From Haloglycomyces albus DSM 45210 (lineage in GTDB: Bacteria; Actinomycetota; Actinomycetes; Mycobacteriales; Micromonosporaceae): 64,000 nucleotides of DNA. Numbering within the stretch: the stretch's first letter is position 1; each line of letters starts with the position of its first letter. The notes below the pieces were generated by a model. The model worked only from the letters and a program-made list of their open reading frames with translations. It did no database searches and was not told the origin of the DNA. Location: the NCBI RefSeq assembly GCF_000527155.1, contig NZ_AZUQ01000001.1:248001-312000 (forward strand), in the 5' to 3' direction. This document shows positions 52,376 through 61,800 of the stretch, in pieces. A program made the translations under genes and the position numbers.

Positions 52376-53968
52376 CTAGACGTCGTCCAGGTCGTCTTCA
52401 TCCCATTCCGGTGGTTTGGGTCCCAGACCACCGCCGGCCCGCTGTGGTTCGGGCTGGACTTCACCCATCAGGCTGCGGTCATGGTCTCCGCTGTCGACTT
52501 CCTTTCCGACTTTCGATGCTGCTTCGGGATCCACGCCGTGAGTGTCGATCCATCTCTGTTGGCCGGTCTCCTTGTCATAGTTGGTAATCGCATGGCCCAT
52601 ATCGCGGGTCATGTGGGTTTGTGCCTCTTGAGGTATGTTGACGCCGCGCGGTATCGGGTGCCCGTGTTCATCCTTCTGCGGTACTTTCTCGGGGTCGTTG
52701 GCGGGGAATTGATTCATGAGGTTGTCGGGGGCGAACTGTGAGAGTTCACGCGGTATGTCGCCCGGTTTTTCCTCTGCCCACGTTGCCCACATTTCGTCTG
52801 GGATCTCTTCGGCCATCTGTTCCCAGTCCTCCGGCGAAATATCGACGGCGGCGTAGGGATGCAGGACTTTGTCGCCGTTTTCGTCTTTCAGGAACGCGAT
52901 TTCGCCGTCTCGGAAGTCTTCGAAGCCGTCGGGCAGGTAGATCTTTGTCGGTTCGCCCTCTTCATCGTTGATGTCGGCGTTTTCGTCCTTGCCGTCGATT
53001 TCTTTGATCTCGGGGTCTTCGGGAGTTTCCGGTTCGTATGGCTCGGGCTGGGTGCCTCCGCCGCCCCCGCCGCCTCCACTACCGGAACCGCCGCCTCCTG
53101 GGCCGCCGGGTCCACCGGGTCCGGGTCCTCCTGGCCCGCCGGGGCCGCTGGGTCCGGAGTCGTTCGCGCCGGGGTCGAGGGTTTCCTCGGTGGGCATCGC
53201 TTCGGGTGGTTGGACCGGTTCGATCCAGGCCTGCTGTGCATTGCTGAAGGTGTCGGCGGCGAGCGCTACGGCTTCGCCCATCTGGTTGCGTTCGGCCTGG
53301 TAGCGTTCGTTTTCGTTCCATTCCGAGAAGGCTTTGCAGTCCCCGAAACATAGACATGGGTCACTGAAAGCGCCGTCAAAGCGACCGCCGAACTCACCGC
53401 CGTCGCGGTATCCCATTTGTCGAGCAACGACTTCGCCGACTTCGCATTGCGGATCGGTTTGGTGGACCCAGAACCGCTGTTCTTCCCATTCGCTCAACGA
53501 CCGGGAACCAGGTCCGGTGGTCGAGAACGGTACTTGACACATGTCGTCTCCGCCGCCGTCGGGGAAGTCGTCGGGGTAGAGGGCGTGGTTATGGGCTTCT
53601 TTGAGATTGTCGTGAACGTAGTTGATGATCTCCTCGGAATGCACGATTCCTTTGTGGAGTTCGTTTCCGAAGTTCTTGATCGCTTCCACTCTGGTGCGGA
53701 CTTCTTCGGCGTCGTCGCCTTCCCAAGCGTCGATGGTGCTCTTCATGTCCTGGAAGAGGTCGTCGGAGATTCCGTCGAACTCTTCGGCGAGACGACCCCA
53801 TTCGTCGGCCACTTCTTTGACTTGAGTGAGGTCGGCGCTGGTTACCAGTTGCTGCCGGAGGTCGCCTACCGCAACGCCTTGTCCTAGGAAGTCGGATCCG
53901 TCGCTTTGGCGTTCGACGTGTTGCTCTTCGACGCCGTCACCTTCGTATTCGGGCTGTTGATCGTTCAT
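52376..53968 (-). CDS. Large WXG100-like ESX substrate with Gly/Pro-rich linker
   Basis: The 530-residue protein has an N-terminal WXG100-like unit (about 35-130) with AWEGDDAEEVRTRVE at 81-95, a Cys-containing stretch (DPCLCFGDCKAF), a Gly/Pro/Ser linker (about 265-310), and an acidic C-terminal domain that contains IPRGVNIPQEAQTHMTRDMGHAIT and QRWIDTHGVDPEA. The last part could be an effector domain, though I recognise none. AAAGGA lies before the ATG. It follows the small partner gene 53998-54324 by 29 bases. Confidence 0.8.
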   Translation of the reverse strand: MNDQQPEYEGDGVEEQHVERQSDGSDFLGQGVAVGDLRQQLVTSADLTQVKEVADEWGRLAEEFDGISDDLFQDMKSTIDAWEGDDAEEVRTRVEAIKNFGNELHKGIVHSEEIINYVHDNLKEAHNHALYPDDFPDGGGDDMCQVPFSTTGPGSRSLSEWEEQRFWVHQTDPQCEVGEVVARQMGYRDGGEFGGRFDGAFSDPCLCFGDCKAFSEWNENERYQAERNQMGEAVALAADTFSNAQQAWIEPVQPPEAMPTEETLDPGANDSGPSGPGGPGGPGPGGPGGPGGGGSGSGGGGGGGGTQPEPYEPETPEDPEIKEIDGKDENADINDEEGEPTKIYLPDGFEDFRDGEIAFLKDENGDKVLHPYAAVDISPEDWEQMAEEIPDEMWATWAEEKPGDIPRELSQFAPDNLMNQFPANDPEKVPQKDEHGHPIPRGVNIPQEAQTHMTRDMGHAITNYDKETGQQRWIDTHGVDPEAASKVGKEVDSGDHDRSLMGEVQPEPQRAGGGLGPKPPEWDEDDLDDV

Positions 53969-53997
53969 TGTCGTCCTTTGGGCTCGTGGGGCTGGGG

Positions 53998-54324
53998 TTA
54001 ACGGCTTCCGTAGAACTCGCTGTCGAAGTCCTGGAAGTTTTCGGACATGGCCTTGTCGTTTTCTTCCCAGTTTTCGACCATCTTTTTGAGGGCGGAGTCC
54101 ATGGTTTCCAGGGCCAGGACGTACCGGGCTAGGCGGTCCTTGTAATCGTCATAGCGGTCCAGGTAGTGTTCCCGGAATTGTTCGGCCTCTGGGAAGGTGC
54201 CGATGGGAAACTCCATGGTCCGGATCTTGTCCACGAGGACGTCCTGCGCGCTTTCGGCTTGTTTGAGATGGATATCGATGCGAGCGCGGAAATCGTCGAT
54301 ATCGTCGGGGTTGAAATCAACCAC
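53998..54324 (-). CDS. WXG100-like small partner protein
   Basis: The GTG at 54324, after AAGGAG, gives 108 residues in two long helices (DDFRARIDIHLKQAESAQDVLVDKI and RDYDDYKDRLARYVLALETMDSALKKMVENW). The turn FPIGTFPEAEQF stands where WXG would be. This is the expected partner of the following large WXG100-like protein. Confidence 0.78.
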   Translation of the reverse strand: MVDFNPDDIDDFRARIDIHLKQAESAQDVLVDKIRTMEFPIGTFPEAEQFREHYLDRYDDYKDRLARYVLALETMDSALKKMVENWEENDKAMSENFQDFDSEFYGSR

Positions 54325-54403
54325 TATGGTGGCTCCTTAATGTACAGGTAAACTATCTAAAATGTTGTGGCGTAGTCGCCTGAATCCTGTCTTTATTCAT
54401 TTT

Positions 54404-54431
54404 AATCGTGTAGTGCAATCACTACGCGATT
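54404..54431. promoter_or_regulatory. Dyad upstream of the small WXG100 partner gene
   Basis: AATCGTGTAGTG (54404-54415) and CACTACGCGATT (54420-54431) form a 12-bp stem with one G-T step around CAAT, 80 bases before the 54324 start. It is an operator candidate or an RNA hairpin. Confidence 0.4.
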
Positions 54432-54452
54432 CCATTGTGGGATAGTGTGAAA

Positions 54453-54479
54453 CGCTACTGCACCGGTGCGCCGGTAGCG
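54453..54479 (-). terminator. Hairpin after cassette C
   Basis: CGCTAC (54453-54458) pairs with GTAGCG (54474-54479) around the palindrome GCACCGGTGC, just downstream of the last cassette C gene. Confidence 0.45.
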
Positions 54480-54514
54480 GCTGTCGCATTTCGATAGTTG
54501 CGGCGCCGTTCCGC

Positions 54515-54913
54515 TCAGGGTTGTTCGAGGTGGCCCCGGACTCGCTCGCGCATTTCGGGGGTCGTGAACTGCCCCGTCAGTTTTCCCATGTCCACTCCGG
54601 GGATGGAGGCGTCCATCGTTTCGGTCATCTTAGTGGCGAAAGCGGCCTGTGCTTCCTGTATTGTTCGAACGATCAGTGGGCCGAGATTCCCGCGAAGCCG
54701 AGTGGCACCGCGTGCCAACCGAAGTTCGGTAATGTCTCCCCCTCCGTCGATCGACACCGTCACCATGCCGTTGTCACTCGTTATCGACAGCGAACATTCA
54801 TTCAGGTCCGCTGCTAGGTTGTCGAAGCCCTCCATCATTTCGTGGGCTTCTCGTCTCATTTCGTCGAGCTTCTCGCTCAGCCCTTCGACATCAAGGTTTT
54901 TATCGAAACGCAC
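54515..54913 (-). CDS. YbaB/EbfC-like protein, long type (cassette C)
   Basis: The 132-residue protein has helix 10-38, the beta hairpin NGMVTVSIDGGGDITELRL, a long second helix (GPLIVRTIQEAQAAFATKM) and the tail DASIPGVDMGKL. It matches the long YbaB-like proteins of cassettes A and B along its whole length. It is the last gene of the four-gene cassette, 21 bases after the short partner. Confidence 0.83.
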   Translation of the reverse strand: MRFDKNLDVEGLSEKLDEMRREAHEMMEGFDNLAADLNECSLSITSDNGMVTVSIDGGGDITELRLARGATRLRGNLGPLIVRTIQEAQAAFATKMTETMDASIPGVDMGKLTGQFTTPEMRERVRGHLEQP

Positions 54914-54934
54914 CTTGAATCTCCTCCTCCGCCG

Positions 54935-55210
54935 CTATTGGTCGCCCTCAGTCATGATCGACCGCATCTTTTCGTTCGCCTCAGCGTTGACCTTTTCGAA
55001 TCCGTAGTGGATGAGCGAAAGGAGGTGCTCACCCAAAGCCGATTCATTCATGTTCAAAGCGCTGGGGGACAATTGGATATCCTGCACACCGCCTCCCGGG
55101 GTCACCCGCACCTGGATGCTTCCGTCGTTGGAGGTGACGTCGCTGGTTAGATCCTTTGTCACCTCCTCGATCCTTTGCGCCTTTTCTCGCATTTCTTCAT
55201 TTATATCCAT
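54935..55210 (-). CDS. YbaB/EbfC-like protein, short type (cassette C)
   Basis: The 91-residue protein has a first helix EMREKAQRIEEVTKDL, beta region GSIQVRVTPGGGVQDIQLS and a C-terminal helix (LLSLIHYGFEKVNAEANEKM). It corresponds to the short YbaB-like proteins of cassettes A and B in sequence pattern and position. About 115 bases separate it from the large WXG-like gene. Confidence 0.82.
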   Translation of the reverse strand: MDINEEMREKAQRIEEVTKDLTSDVTSNDGSIQVRVTPGGGVQDIQLSPSALNMNESALGEHLLSLIHYGFEKVNAEANEKMRSIMTEGDQ

Positions 55211-55325
55211 CTGTTACCTTTCTCGGCTCGTAGCGTCTGAAGAGGTCCTTATTCCGCATGCGCCTGGGGTCGGATGCTTCACCGTGGATCGCAGAATGAT
55301 GTCAGCAGAATGTACACAGCCACTG

Positions 55326-56423
55326 CTATTTGCTGAAGCCGGGAATTTTCAAGGCCATGTTGGGCACTTGGACGAATTCCTCAATGAACGGCAGGAAGAT
55401 CTGAAGTAGCTCCTGCACCAGCTGAACCAAGTCCATAAGCCGTTCGAACAGGCGAATCGCTTCCTCGATGAACTGGTAGATGTCGAAGAGAATTCCCACC
55501 ATCTTCGCCACGCCCATGGCAACCGCCAAAGCCGTCGACGCGCCAAGCGTGGCAACTCCGGCGGCGACCTGAGGACCGATGCGCGTAATGGCGTAGTTGA
55601 TCAGTTCGGCGAGCTTATTGACCGCGAACCCACGTACGCCGCGAGCGACTTGCGCACTGATTTTCAGAATCGTCTCCATGACGCCGGACAGGTATCCCGC
55701 TCCGGAGGTGATCAACGACAGTTCGAGGACCCTGGCCCGCGCCTTCGATCCGGTTTCACCGTCCCAATTGGCGAGCTCGTTATCGGCAACGCCTTGAATA
55801 TGATCAGCGATCGGCTCGATGGCGTCGCCGACTTGCTTCCACATCGCGGCCGAGGCGTCCATGCGGTTTTCATTGCCGGTCACCACCCCGATAACGTCCT
55901 CCACCGGCTGAAAGGTGGTGATCAGGAATTCGAGGAGAGATCCGGTCAACCAGGACATGGGATTCAACCCGGCTTGGCCTTTGCCCCATTTGCTGAAACC
56001 CTTGTTGTTCTCCGCATCCGCGTCACGCACGTCCGTCTCGATCTTGCTGTACGAGCTCTTGATGCTGTCCCAATTGAGCTTCATCTCCCCGTTGCGCATC
56101 CGCTGCGACTGCCGGTTTTTGAAGTCCTTGGTGGCGTTGAAAAGGTCCACTCGCCCCTGGGTCTTACGTTCGAAATAGCCGAGTTCGTGGCTCTCGCGAC
56201 CGTCCCGCATTGGTTCCTTGCCGCGCATGCTGTTCCACGCACCACGGGTCAGGTCGACTCCCAGGGTGGTTGCTTTGGGGATTTTCAGACCTTGTCGATC
56301 CAAGGTGCTGAGTAGGGCATCGTCGACGTGCGTGACGTTGCCTTCCTCGTTGGCTCCGAAGTCGCCCTGGCGTACGACGTCGTCTCCGGTCAGATCGACC
56401 ATGTCGTGATCGGACTCCGCCAT
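55326..56423 (-). CDS. Large WXG100-like helical protein (cassette C)
   Basis: The 365-residue protein carries the cassette signature FQPVEDVIGVVTGNENRM followed by MW and the WXG-type turn NWDGETGS, then long hydrophobic helices up to the end (FIEEFVQVPNMALKIPGF). It lacks the 160-residue acidic tail of the cassette A homologue, and instead has a longer N-terminal region (1-140). Its ATG overlaps the stop of the small WXG gene by one base. No signal peptide; likely a type VII substrate by inference. Confidence 0.8.
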   Translation of the reverse strand: MAESDHDMVDLTGDDVVRQGDFGANEEGNVTHVDDALLSTLDRQGLKIPKATTLGVDLTRGAWNSMRGKEPMRDGRESHELGYFERKTQGRVDLFNATKDFKNRQSQRMRNGEMKLNWDSIKSSYSKIETDVRDADAENNKGFSKWGKGQAGLNPMSWLTGSLLEFLITTFQPVEDVIGVVTGNENRMDASAAMWKQVGDAIEPIADHIQGVADNELANWDGETGSKARARVLELSLITSGAGYLSGVMETILKISAQVARGVRGFAVNKLAELINYAITRIGPQVAAGVATLGASTALAVAMGVAKMVGILFDIYQFIEEAIRLFERLMDLVQLVQELLQIFLPFIEEFVQVPNMALKIPGFSK

Positions 56424-56785
56424 CAGTACTTCTTCTCCTTCTGGTTCGAATTCGCGTAGGTGTTGTAGGAGGCTTCGACGTCGTTCACAATCCGAGCCAT
56501 GTCTTCACTCATAGCGGAGTCGATATCGTCGTAATTGCCTTTGCTGCCGTCCAGTCGTCCTGCCAGCCCTTCCACAGACGACACGGTCTTGTCGAGAAAA
56601 CCGCGCCAGGAGTCCGAATAGGCGAAATACTTCGGTGCGAAGATGAGACCGGGTAGGCCCCACATCCACCAATCCGGGTCGGCCTCCTCTGAATAGGACG
56701 ATGCTTGCTCCAGGTAGGTAATCGCCTCCCGAAGCCGTTTGGCTGCGGCTTCCAACTCTTCGGTGTCGACTGAAAATCCCGACAT
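56423..56785 (-). CDS. WXG100-family small protein (cassette C)
   Basis: ATG 56785, three bases after AAGGAGG, gives 120 residues. The two helices flank EADPDWWMWGLPGLIFAPKYF, almost the same as the turn in cassette A. The end NYDDIDSAMSEDMARIVNDV resembles the YxxxD/E-type signal. It is the first gene of cassette C. Confidence 0.83.
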   Translation of the reverse strand: MSGFSVDTEELEAAAKRLREAITYLEQASSYSEEADPDWWMWGLPGLIFAPKYFAYSDSWRGFLDKTVSSVEGLAGRLDGSKGNYDDIDSAMSEDMARIVNDVEASYNTYANSNQKEKKY

Positions 56786-57296
56786 AATCCTCCTTAGACA
56801 GTGCATTAAGCACAGCTTTCATCGGGACAGTGGGTTCACTGTCCATACAAATCATCAATATGAAGTCATGGCGTGACTTCGAGAACGAGCGAGTATTTAC
56901 AACAGGGGTATATTGTTCGCTCACATGCTAACTGGCAATACCAAGGGGTGCGATGATGTCGCTTCACTCCTCACTAACAGTGGGCTACGGGGACTTTAGC
57001 CACGACTTTCAAGGGCGGCAGTCAATCCACAGTCTGCGATACCTGCCTATCATTCGGTTCCTAAAAGGAGACCGAGATGCTTACCCTTAAGCGCGTTATG
57101 AATACACTATAAATCGTGCATGCAAACGCACAGAACCCGCAGGCACACAACCCCAAACTACGTGATAGAGCATGATCGAATGACCGGGCCTTCTTGGCAC
57201 TTCCGGTTGCCTGAAAGACAACGTCCTACCGCAGGGATTACTACCTAACAGAAATTCAATTGTGCTTGGGCACCAGCATCAGTATCGTTCACGTCC
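56786..57296. other. Intergenic region upstream of cassette C and the 57297 gene
   Basis: No gene beyond one very short leader-like ORF (57077-57112) is supported. The region must carry the cassette C promoter on the minus strand. Confidence 0.5.
57077..57112 (+). CDS. Possible 11-residue leader ORF
   Basis: ATG 57077 follows AAAAGGAG (57063-57070) by six bases and encodes MLTLKRVMNTL before TAA. The strong ribosome site is the only support; it could be chance. Confidence 0.2.
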   Translation: MLTLKRVMNTL

Positions 57297-58049
57297 ATGG
57301 AATACGACATACCGAAAGAATGGGAACGTGTCGATCCGCAGCCAATCGATTGGCTGCGTGAAGAGGATGCAGACACAAACTGGACTGGATATGACCCGCT
57401 ATATCCTGACATTCGGAGTGGACTGTGGATTCTCCATCGCATGTACGAAAACCCGGAAGCGGCCTCTTCGATAACGCACGACGACGCCGAACGGCAGGAA
57501 TCGGCCGAACGCGGAATGGATACCAACAGCTCGCTTATCACCACCGGAGTTGGAGGAGGATGGATGGGTTACTATGATCCACCATGGCAGCGGCTCCGAT
57601 GGGAGGAATTGTCCGCTCGTACCGGGGACCCGATCGTTCCGCCAGACTATCCGCCATGCCGTCGGGCCTTCCCGTCGGCGACGACGAATGGGGCGTGGCC
57701 GATCTCGATCGATCTTCCGTTGGAAGGAAGCATTGACGAACCGACGTTCGTGCGGCTTTCCGAGGTGCTCAACGAGCTCTATTACCCCGAACAGACAGTC
57801 TATGTGCACTACTGTGAATTGCAGTTTATGGAGTTCGACGAACCGTATGTACTTCGTGGAACGCTAAAGGATCTGACAAAGCTCACCGACGGCCCGGCAA
57901 TGTCGAGCCCGCATAACATGTGGCCCGACGATCGCTCCTGGGTCACCTATACGGACTTCGACCTTTGGGGAACAAAGATCGTCGGAACGCCTGAACTAGA
58001 GAAGGCGCTAGAATCCGACCCCGAATTTGAAACCATTCGTATCGAATAG
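57297..58049 (+). CDS. Acidic Trp/Pro-rich protein of unknown function
   Basis: The 250-residue soluble protein has a Pro/Trp-rich first half (WERVDPQPIDWLREED, WMGYYDPPWQRLRWEEL) and a second half with alternating beta and alpha character (PTFVRLSEVLNELYYPEQTVYVHYCELQF, DFDLWGTKIVGTPELEKALESDPEFETIRI). The end pattern recalls actinobacterial immunity or hypothetical proteins with a DxxGTKVxG-like strand, but I cannot name the family. It is the sole gene between cassette C and the next helical protein. Confidence 0.75.
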   Translation: MEYDIPKEWERVDPQPIDWLREEDADTNWTGYDPLYPDIRSGLWILHRMYENPEAASSITHDDAERQESAERGMDTNSSLITTGVGGGWMGYYDPPWQRLRWEELSARTGDPIVPPDYPPCRRAFPSATTNGAWPISIDLPLEGSIDEPTFVRLSEVLNELYYPEQTVYVHYCELQFMEFDEPYVLRGTLKDLTKLTDGPAMSSPHNMWPDDRSWVTYTDFDLWGTKIVGTPELEKALESDPEFETIRIE

Positions 58050-58075
58050 CAATCACGGCCCATAGGCCATAAACC

Positions 58076-58118
58076 CTACGACGGATCCTTGCCATTCGAA
58101 TACAAGGATCTGCCGTAG
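58076..58118. terminator. Bidirectional terminator hairpin
   Basis: CTACGACGGATCCTTG (58076-58091) and CAAGGATCTGCCGTAG (58103-58118) pair over both ends with two internal mismatches, between convergent genes. Confidence 0.6.
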
Positions 58119-58296
58119 CTATACTGAGAGACTTTGTGGGACGGCACAACACCGAATGCTCTTCACGAATAAAGCAATAGAGTCATATCGATTACTATTG
58201 TGTTGACAGTGGATTTCCCTCGCAGTACGAACCTCTTCGTTCAATACGTACATCCATAAATCCGGAATACCATCGTGTGTGAGTAGCCAATGGCAC

Positions 58297-58632
58297 CTAC
58301 ACGCTCTCGCCCTGTGCGAAGCGGCGGCAGGCGTCGTAGAGCTTTTCGGCCTTTTCCTGCTCCCCGCGTTCCAGAAGCGTCTCAACCTTGCCAAGATTGT
58401 CGTAGATGTCGCCGGTCTTCTTGATCTGACGTTCCAAGGGACGCATGACCTGTACAGCGAGCTTCTTATAGGTCGCCTCCGCTTTGGGAGAAGTGCCGAC
58501 GTCCAATTCGTCGGCCTTGGACGTCATTTCCGTGAGCAGAGTCTGGCGTCGCTCCTTGATCGACGCGAGATTCGCCGCGATGGAGTCACGGGTCCGTTTG
58601 ACTCTTTCAACCGTCAGGGCTTCGTCCGACAC
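58297..58632 (-). CDS. Small helical coiled-coil protein, family 1 (second copy)
   Basis: GTG 58632, seven bases after GAGG, gives 111 residues. It opens LTVERVKRTRDSIAANLASIKERRQTLL and ends DNLGKVETLLERGEQEKAEKLYDACRRF, matching the 40972 protein at both ends. No known domain. It lies downstream of the secreted subtilase on the same strand, beyond a terminator. Confidence 0.78.
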   Translation of the reverse strand: MSDEALTVERVKRTRDSIAANLASIKERRQTLLTEMTSKADELDVGTSPKAEATYKKLAVQVMRPLERQIKKTGDIYDNLGKVETLLERGEQEKAEKLYDACRRFAQGESV

Positions 58633-58714
58633 TGCTCGTCCTCGTCTCTTCGGTGTTCGCGCTACTCCCCCACGATAACGGAGCCCCACCACCTACTACA
58701 CCCCAGCACACAAG

Positions 58715-58757
58715 AATCGGGTGGAGCAAACGCCCTTTGCGCTCGCCCCACCCGATT
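58715..58757. terminator. Terminator after the secreted subtilase gene
   Basis: AATCGGGTGG (58715-58724) and CCACCCGATT (58748-58757) form a perfect 10-bp stem, with GAGC/GCTC pairing inside. Confidence 0.65.
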
Positions 58758-58837
58758 ACGATCCATCCGCTCTAGAATCGACTACGGATTCTCGCGGTGC
58801 TGCCGGCTTCGCCGACAGCCGGGTTAGCCGTCTTGCC

Positions 58838-61800
58838 TTAGCATCCGAGTTCGGCCAGCTCGAAGCTGGATCCGTTGTCGCGTCCAGCTTCCACATCGGT
58901 GATCTCAAAGTCGGCGGCGAAGCCGTCCTTCGAGACGATGATGGTGTAGCTGTCGGCGGTCAACCAGCGCTCGTAGCTGCCTGCCTCGTCGGTGAGCAAG
59001 TGGTAGACGTTGCCTTCGGAGTCGCGCAGTTGCACCTGCGCGCCTTCGAGGTCGGCAACGTTGCCCTCACAGTCGACCGAGTCGACCAGACCGGTCAGCT
59101 TGCCCTGTTCCGGACGAGGTACCACCATCATGGAAACCTCGATGACCGGAGACTCGTTCGGGCTCACGTACTCGGCGGTCAAGGTCGCCGTGTAGGTACC
59201 GGGCTGATCCAAGTCCTCAGCCGAGGTGACCACCTCAACCGTCACCGACTCTCCAGCCGGAACGGTCACGGCGTCCGGGCTGGCGGTCAGCCAGGCGGCG
59301 TCGGCGTCATTGGTCTCGGACATGATGGTGAACTCGCCGTTGGACTTCGACAGGTCCACCACGCCCTCGGCCGTACCGGAGTTGGTCAGTTCCAGCGTGT
59401 GGGTCCAAGTGGCACCCTGCTGTACCGCGCTACCGAGGTAGTCGGTGGAGGCTTCGATCATGGCGGTGCCAATTTCGAACGACGCGGTGACCACGCCGGA
59501 GCCTTCCACGTCGACGCTGCCGGAGGTGGAACCGTAGTCGGCCATCTCGGCGGTCAACTCGACCTCACCGGTCTCGGGGACGAACATCCAGAAGTCACCC
59601 TCGGCATCGGTGGTGCCGGAGGCTCCGCTCTCGTGGGACACGACAGCGCCTTCCAGGGCCGAACCGTCATTGGCGTCGGTGACCTCACCGCGCACCAGAC
59701 CGCCGTCCTGCATGCCGCAGTCGCTCTGTCCGATCATGACGTTGTCGACCTGCCACCACCAGGCCCAGCTGCCGGTGTCGTCGTAGTGGAACTTGACGCG
59801 TGCGTCAGTAGCATCGGCCCATTCGCTCAGGTCCACGCTTTCGGTGGAGCTGGGAACGTCCGACGTCGCGTTCCACACTTCTTCCCAGGTGTCGCCACCG
59901 TCGGTGGAGAACAGAACCGTTGCCTCGGAACCGAGGTGGTTGTAGTCCTGGTCGAAGTACAGCGTCGGGTCGTCGGCACTGCTCAGGTCGAACACCGGGC
60001 TGACCAGTTCGGACTCGATGTCGTTACCGGTACCGGCGGCGTCGGAGTCGACGGTGGCGAAGCCGTCGCTGCCGGGCGTGTTATTTGATCGGCCGGCGTC
60101 GAACTCCCAGCCGTAACCCTCGTCGGCCAGGTTGTTGACCGTCCATCCGCTCGGGGTGCTGCCCTGGTCGAACGTCGAACCCATCGGGTCGAAGCCGTAG
60201 CCGGGAGCGGCGCAGGAGTCCACGGGCACCTCAATGACCATGTCCTCCACGTCAACACCCTCAACGGTCACCGACTGGTAGCCGTCGTATTCCGGAGTGA
60301 CCTCCAGGTCCCACTGTCCGACGGGCAGTTCCAGTTCGAACTCACCGGTGACGGGGTCAGTGGTGGTGGAGGCTTCGCCTCCGACGGTGCTCACAGTGGC
60401 GGCCATCGGCCAGCCGTGTCCGGAGCCGTCGACGACGGTACCGGTGGCCACACCGCTGGGAACCTGTTCAAGGTTGAACGACAGTTCGTTGACGGTGTCC
60501 TGCTCGATGGTGACGGTGTCGGTGAACTCGTCGTATCCGAAGGCGGTGACCGTGACGTCCCAGTCTCCGGCGGTCAGAACTCCGTCGAAGGAGCCCTCGG
60601 CGTCGGTGGTGAAGTCACGGATGGTCTCACCGTTGTCGAAGACGACGGTGGCACCTTCCAGAGCGGCACCGTCGGCGTCGGTGACGCTTCCGTTGACGTC
60701 TCCGATGTCGCCGATCGGGGCGTTGTTGATCATCTCGAGAGCGTCAACGCGGCCGTGTCCGTAAACGTTGTTGGCGTCGCCGTCGCTTCCACACTGGTCG
60801 TCAGCGGTGGGAACGGCGGTTCCGGTCAACAGTTCGTAAATGGCGTCATAGTCACCCTGCAGGTGCGGGGCGGCGCTGATCAGCAGAGCCACCTGACCGG
60901 CGACGTGCGGGCCGGCCATGGACGTACCCGAGTACGAGTCGTATCCGTCCCCGGGAACCGAGGAGCGAACGTTGACGCCGGGCGCGGAGATGTCGGGCTT
61001 GATCTGCCCGTCAACTCCGGGGCCACGGGCCGAGAAGCCCGCGATCTCGTTGTTGATGTCGTAGGCACCGATTCCGAGCGCGTTGGGGTAGATCCCCGGG
61101 CTACCGGCCGTGTCACAGGCCGATCCGCCGTTGCCCAGTGAGGTCACGGGGATGACTCCGGCCGCGTGCCAGAGGTCCACGATCTCCACGTAGAAGTCGT
61201 CATAGCCGGGGGCGGTCGTACCCCAGGAGTTGTTGACGACGTCGGGAGCCTTGCTCGGGTCCGGGTTGTTGCCTTCCCAGTCGGTGGGAGCGGCGATCCA
61301 CTCACCGGCTTCCAGCAGAGCAGCGGTGCTCGGGCAGCAGCCGTTCACACCGATCCACTCGGCACCGGGAGCGACACCGATCTGGTTGTCGCCGCCGTCG
61401 TCACCCACCATAGTTCCGGTGACGTGGGTGCCGTGGCCGTTGTTGTCACAAGGCTCGTCGCCACAGGCGTCCTGCACGTCATAGAAGTTGTAGTCGTGGG
61501 TGAAGGTACCGTCACCGTTGTTACCACGGTACTGGTCCACAATGGCCGGGTGGTCGAACTGGGCACCGGTGTCGATGAACGCGACGGTCGCGCCCGTTCC
61601 GTCGAAGCCCATGTCCCAGACGTCCGGAGCGTTGATGTTGTCCAGACCCCACTCGGTTCCATACGGTTCCACGTCGTTGCCGAATTCGTTGGACCGCTCT
61701 TCGGGCTCCACCAGTTCCAGCTCAGGGGCCTCGACAATCGATTCAATGCTCTCGATTGTGACGAGGTCCTCGAGTAGATCCTGATCACCGGTTACCCGAA

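Noticed and set aside
60416-61141. Plus-strand frames opposite the secreted subtilase
   Set aside because: The minus strand encodes an intact S8 protease with full triad; the plus-strand products are Val/Gly-rich shadows.
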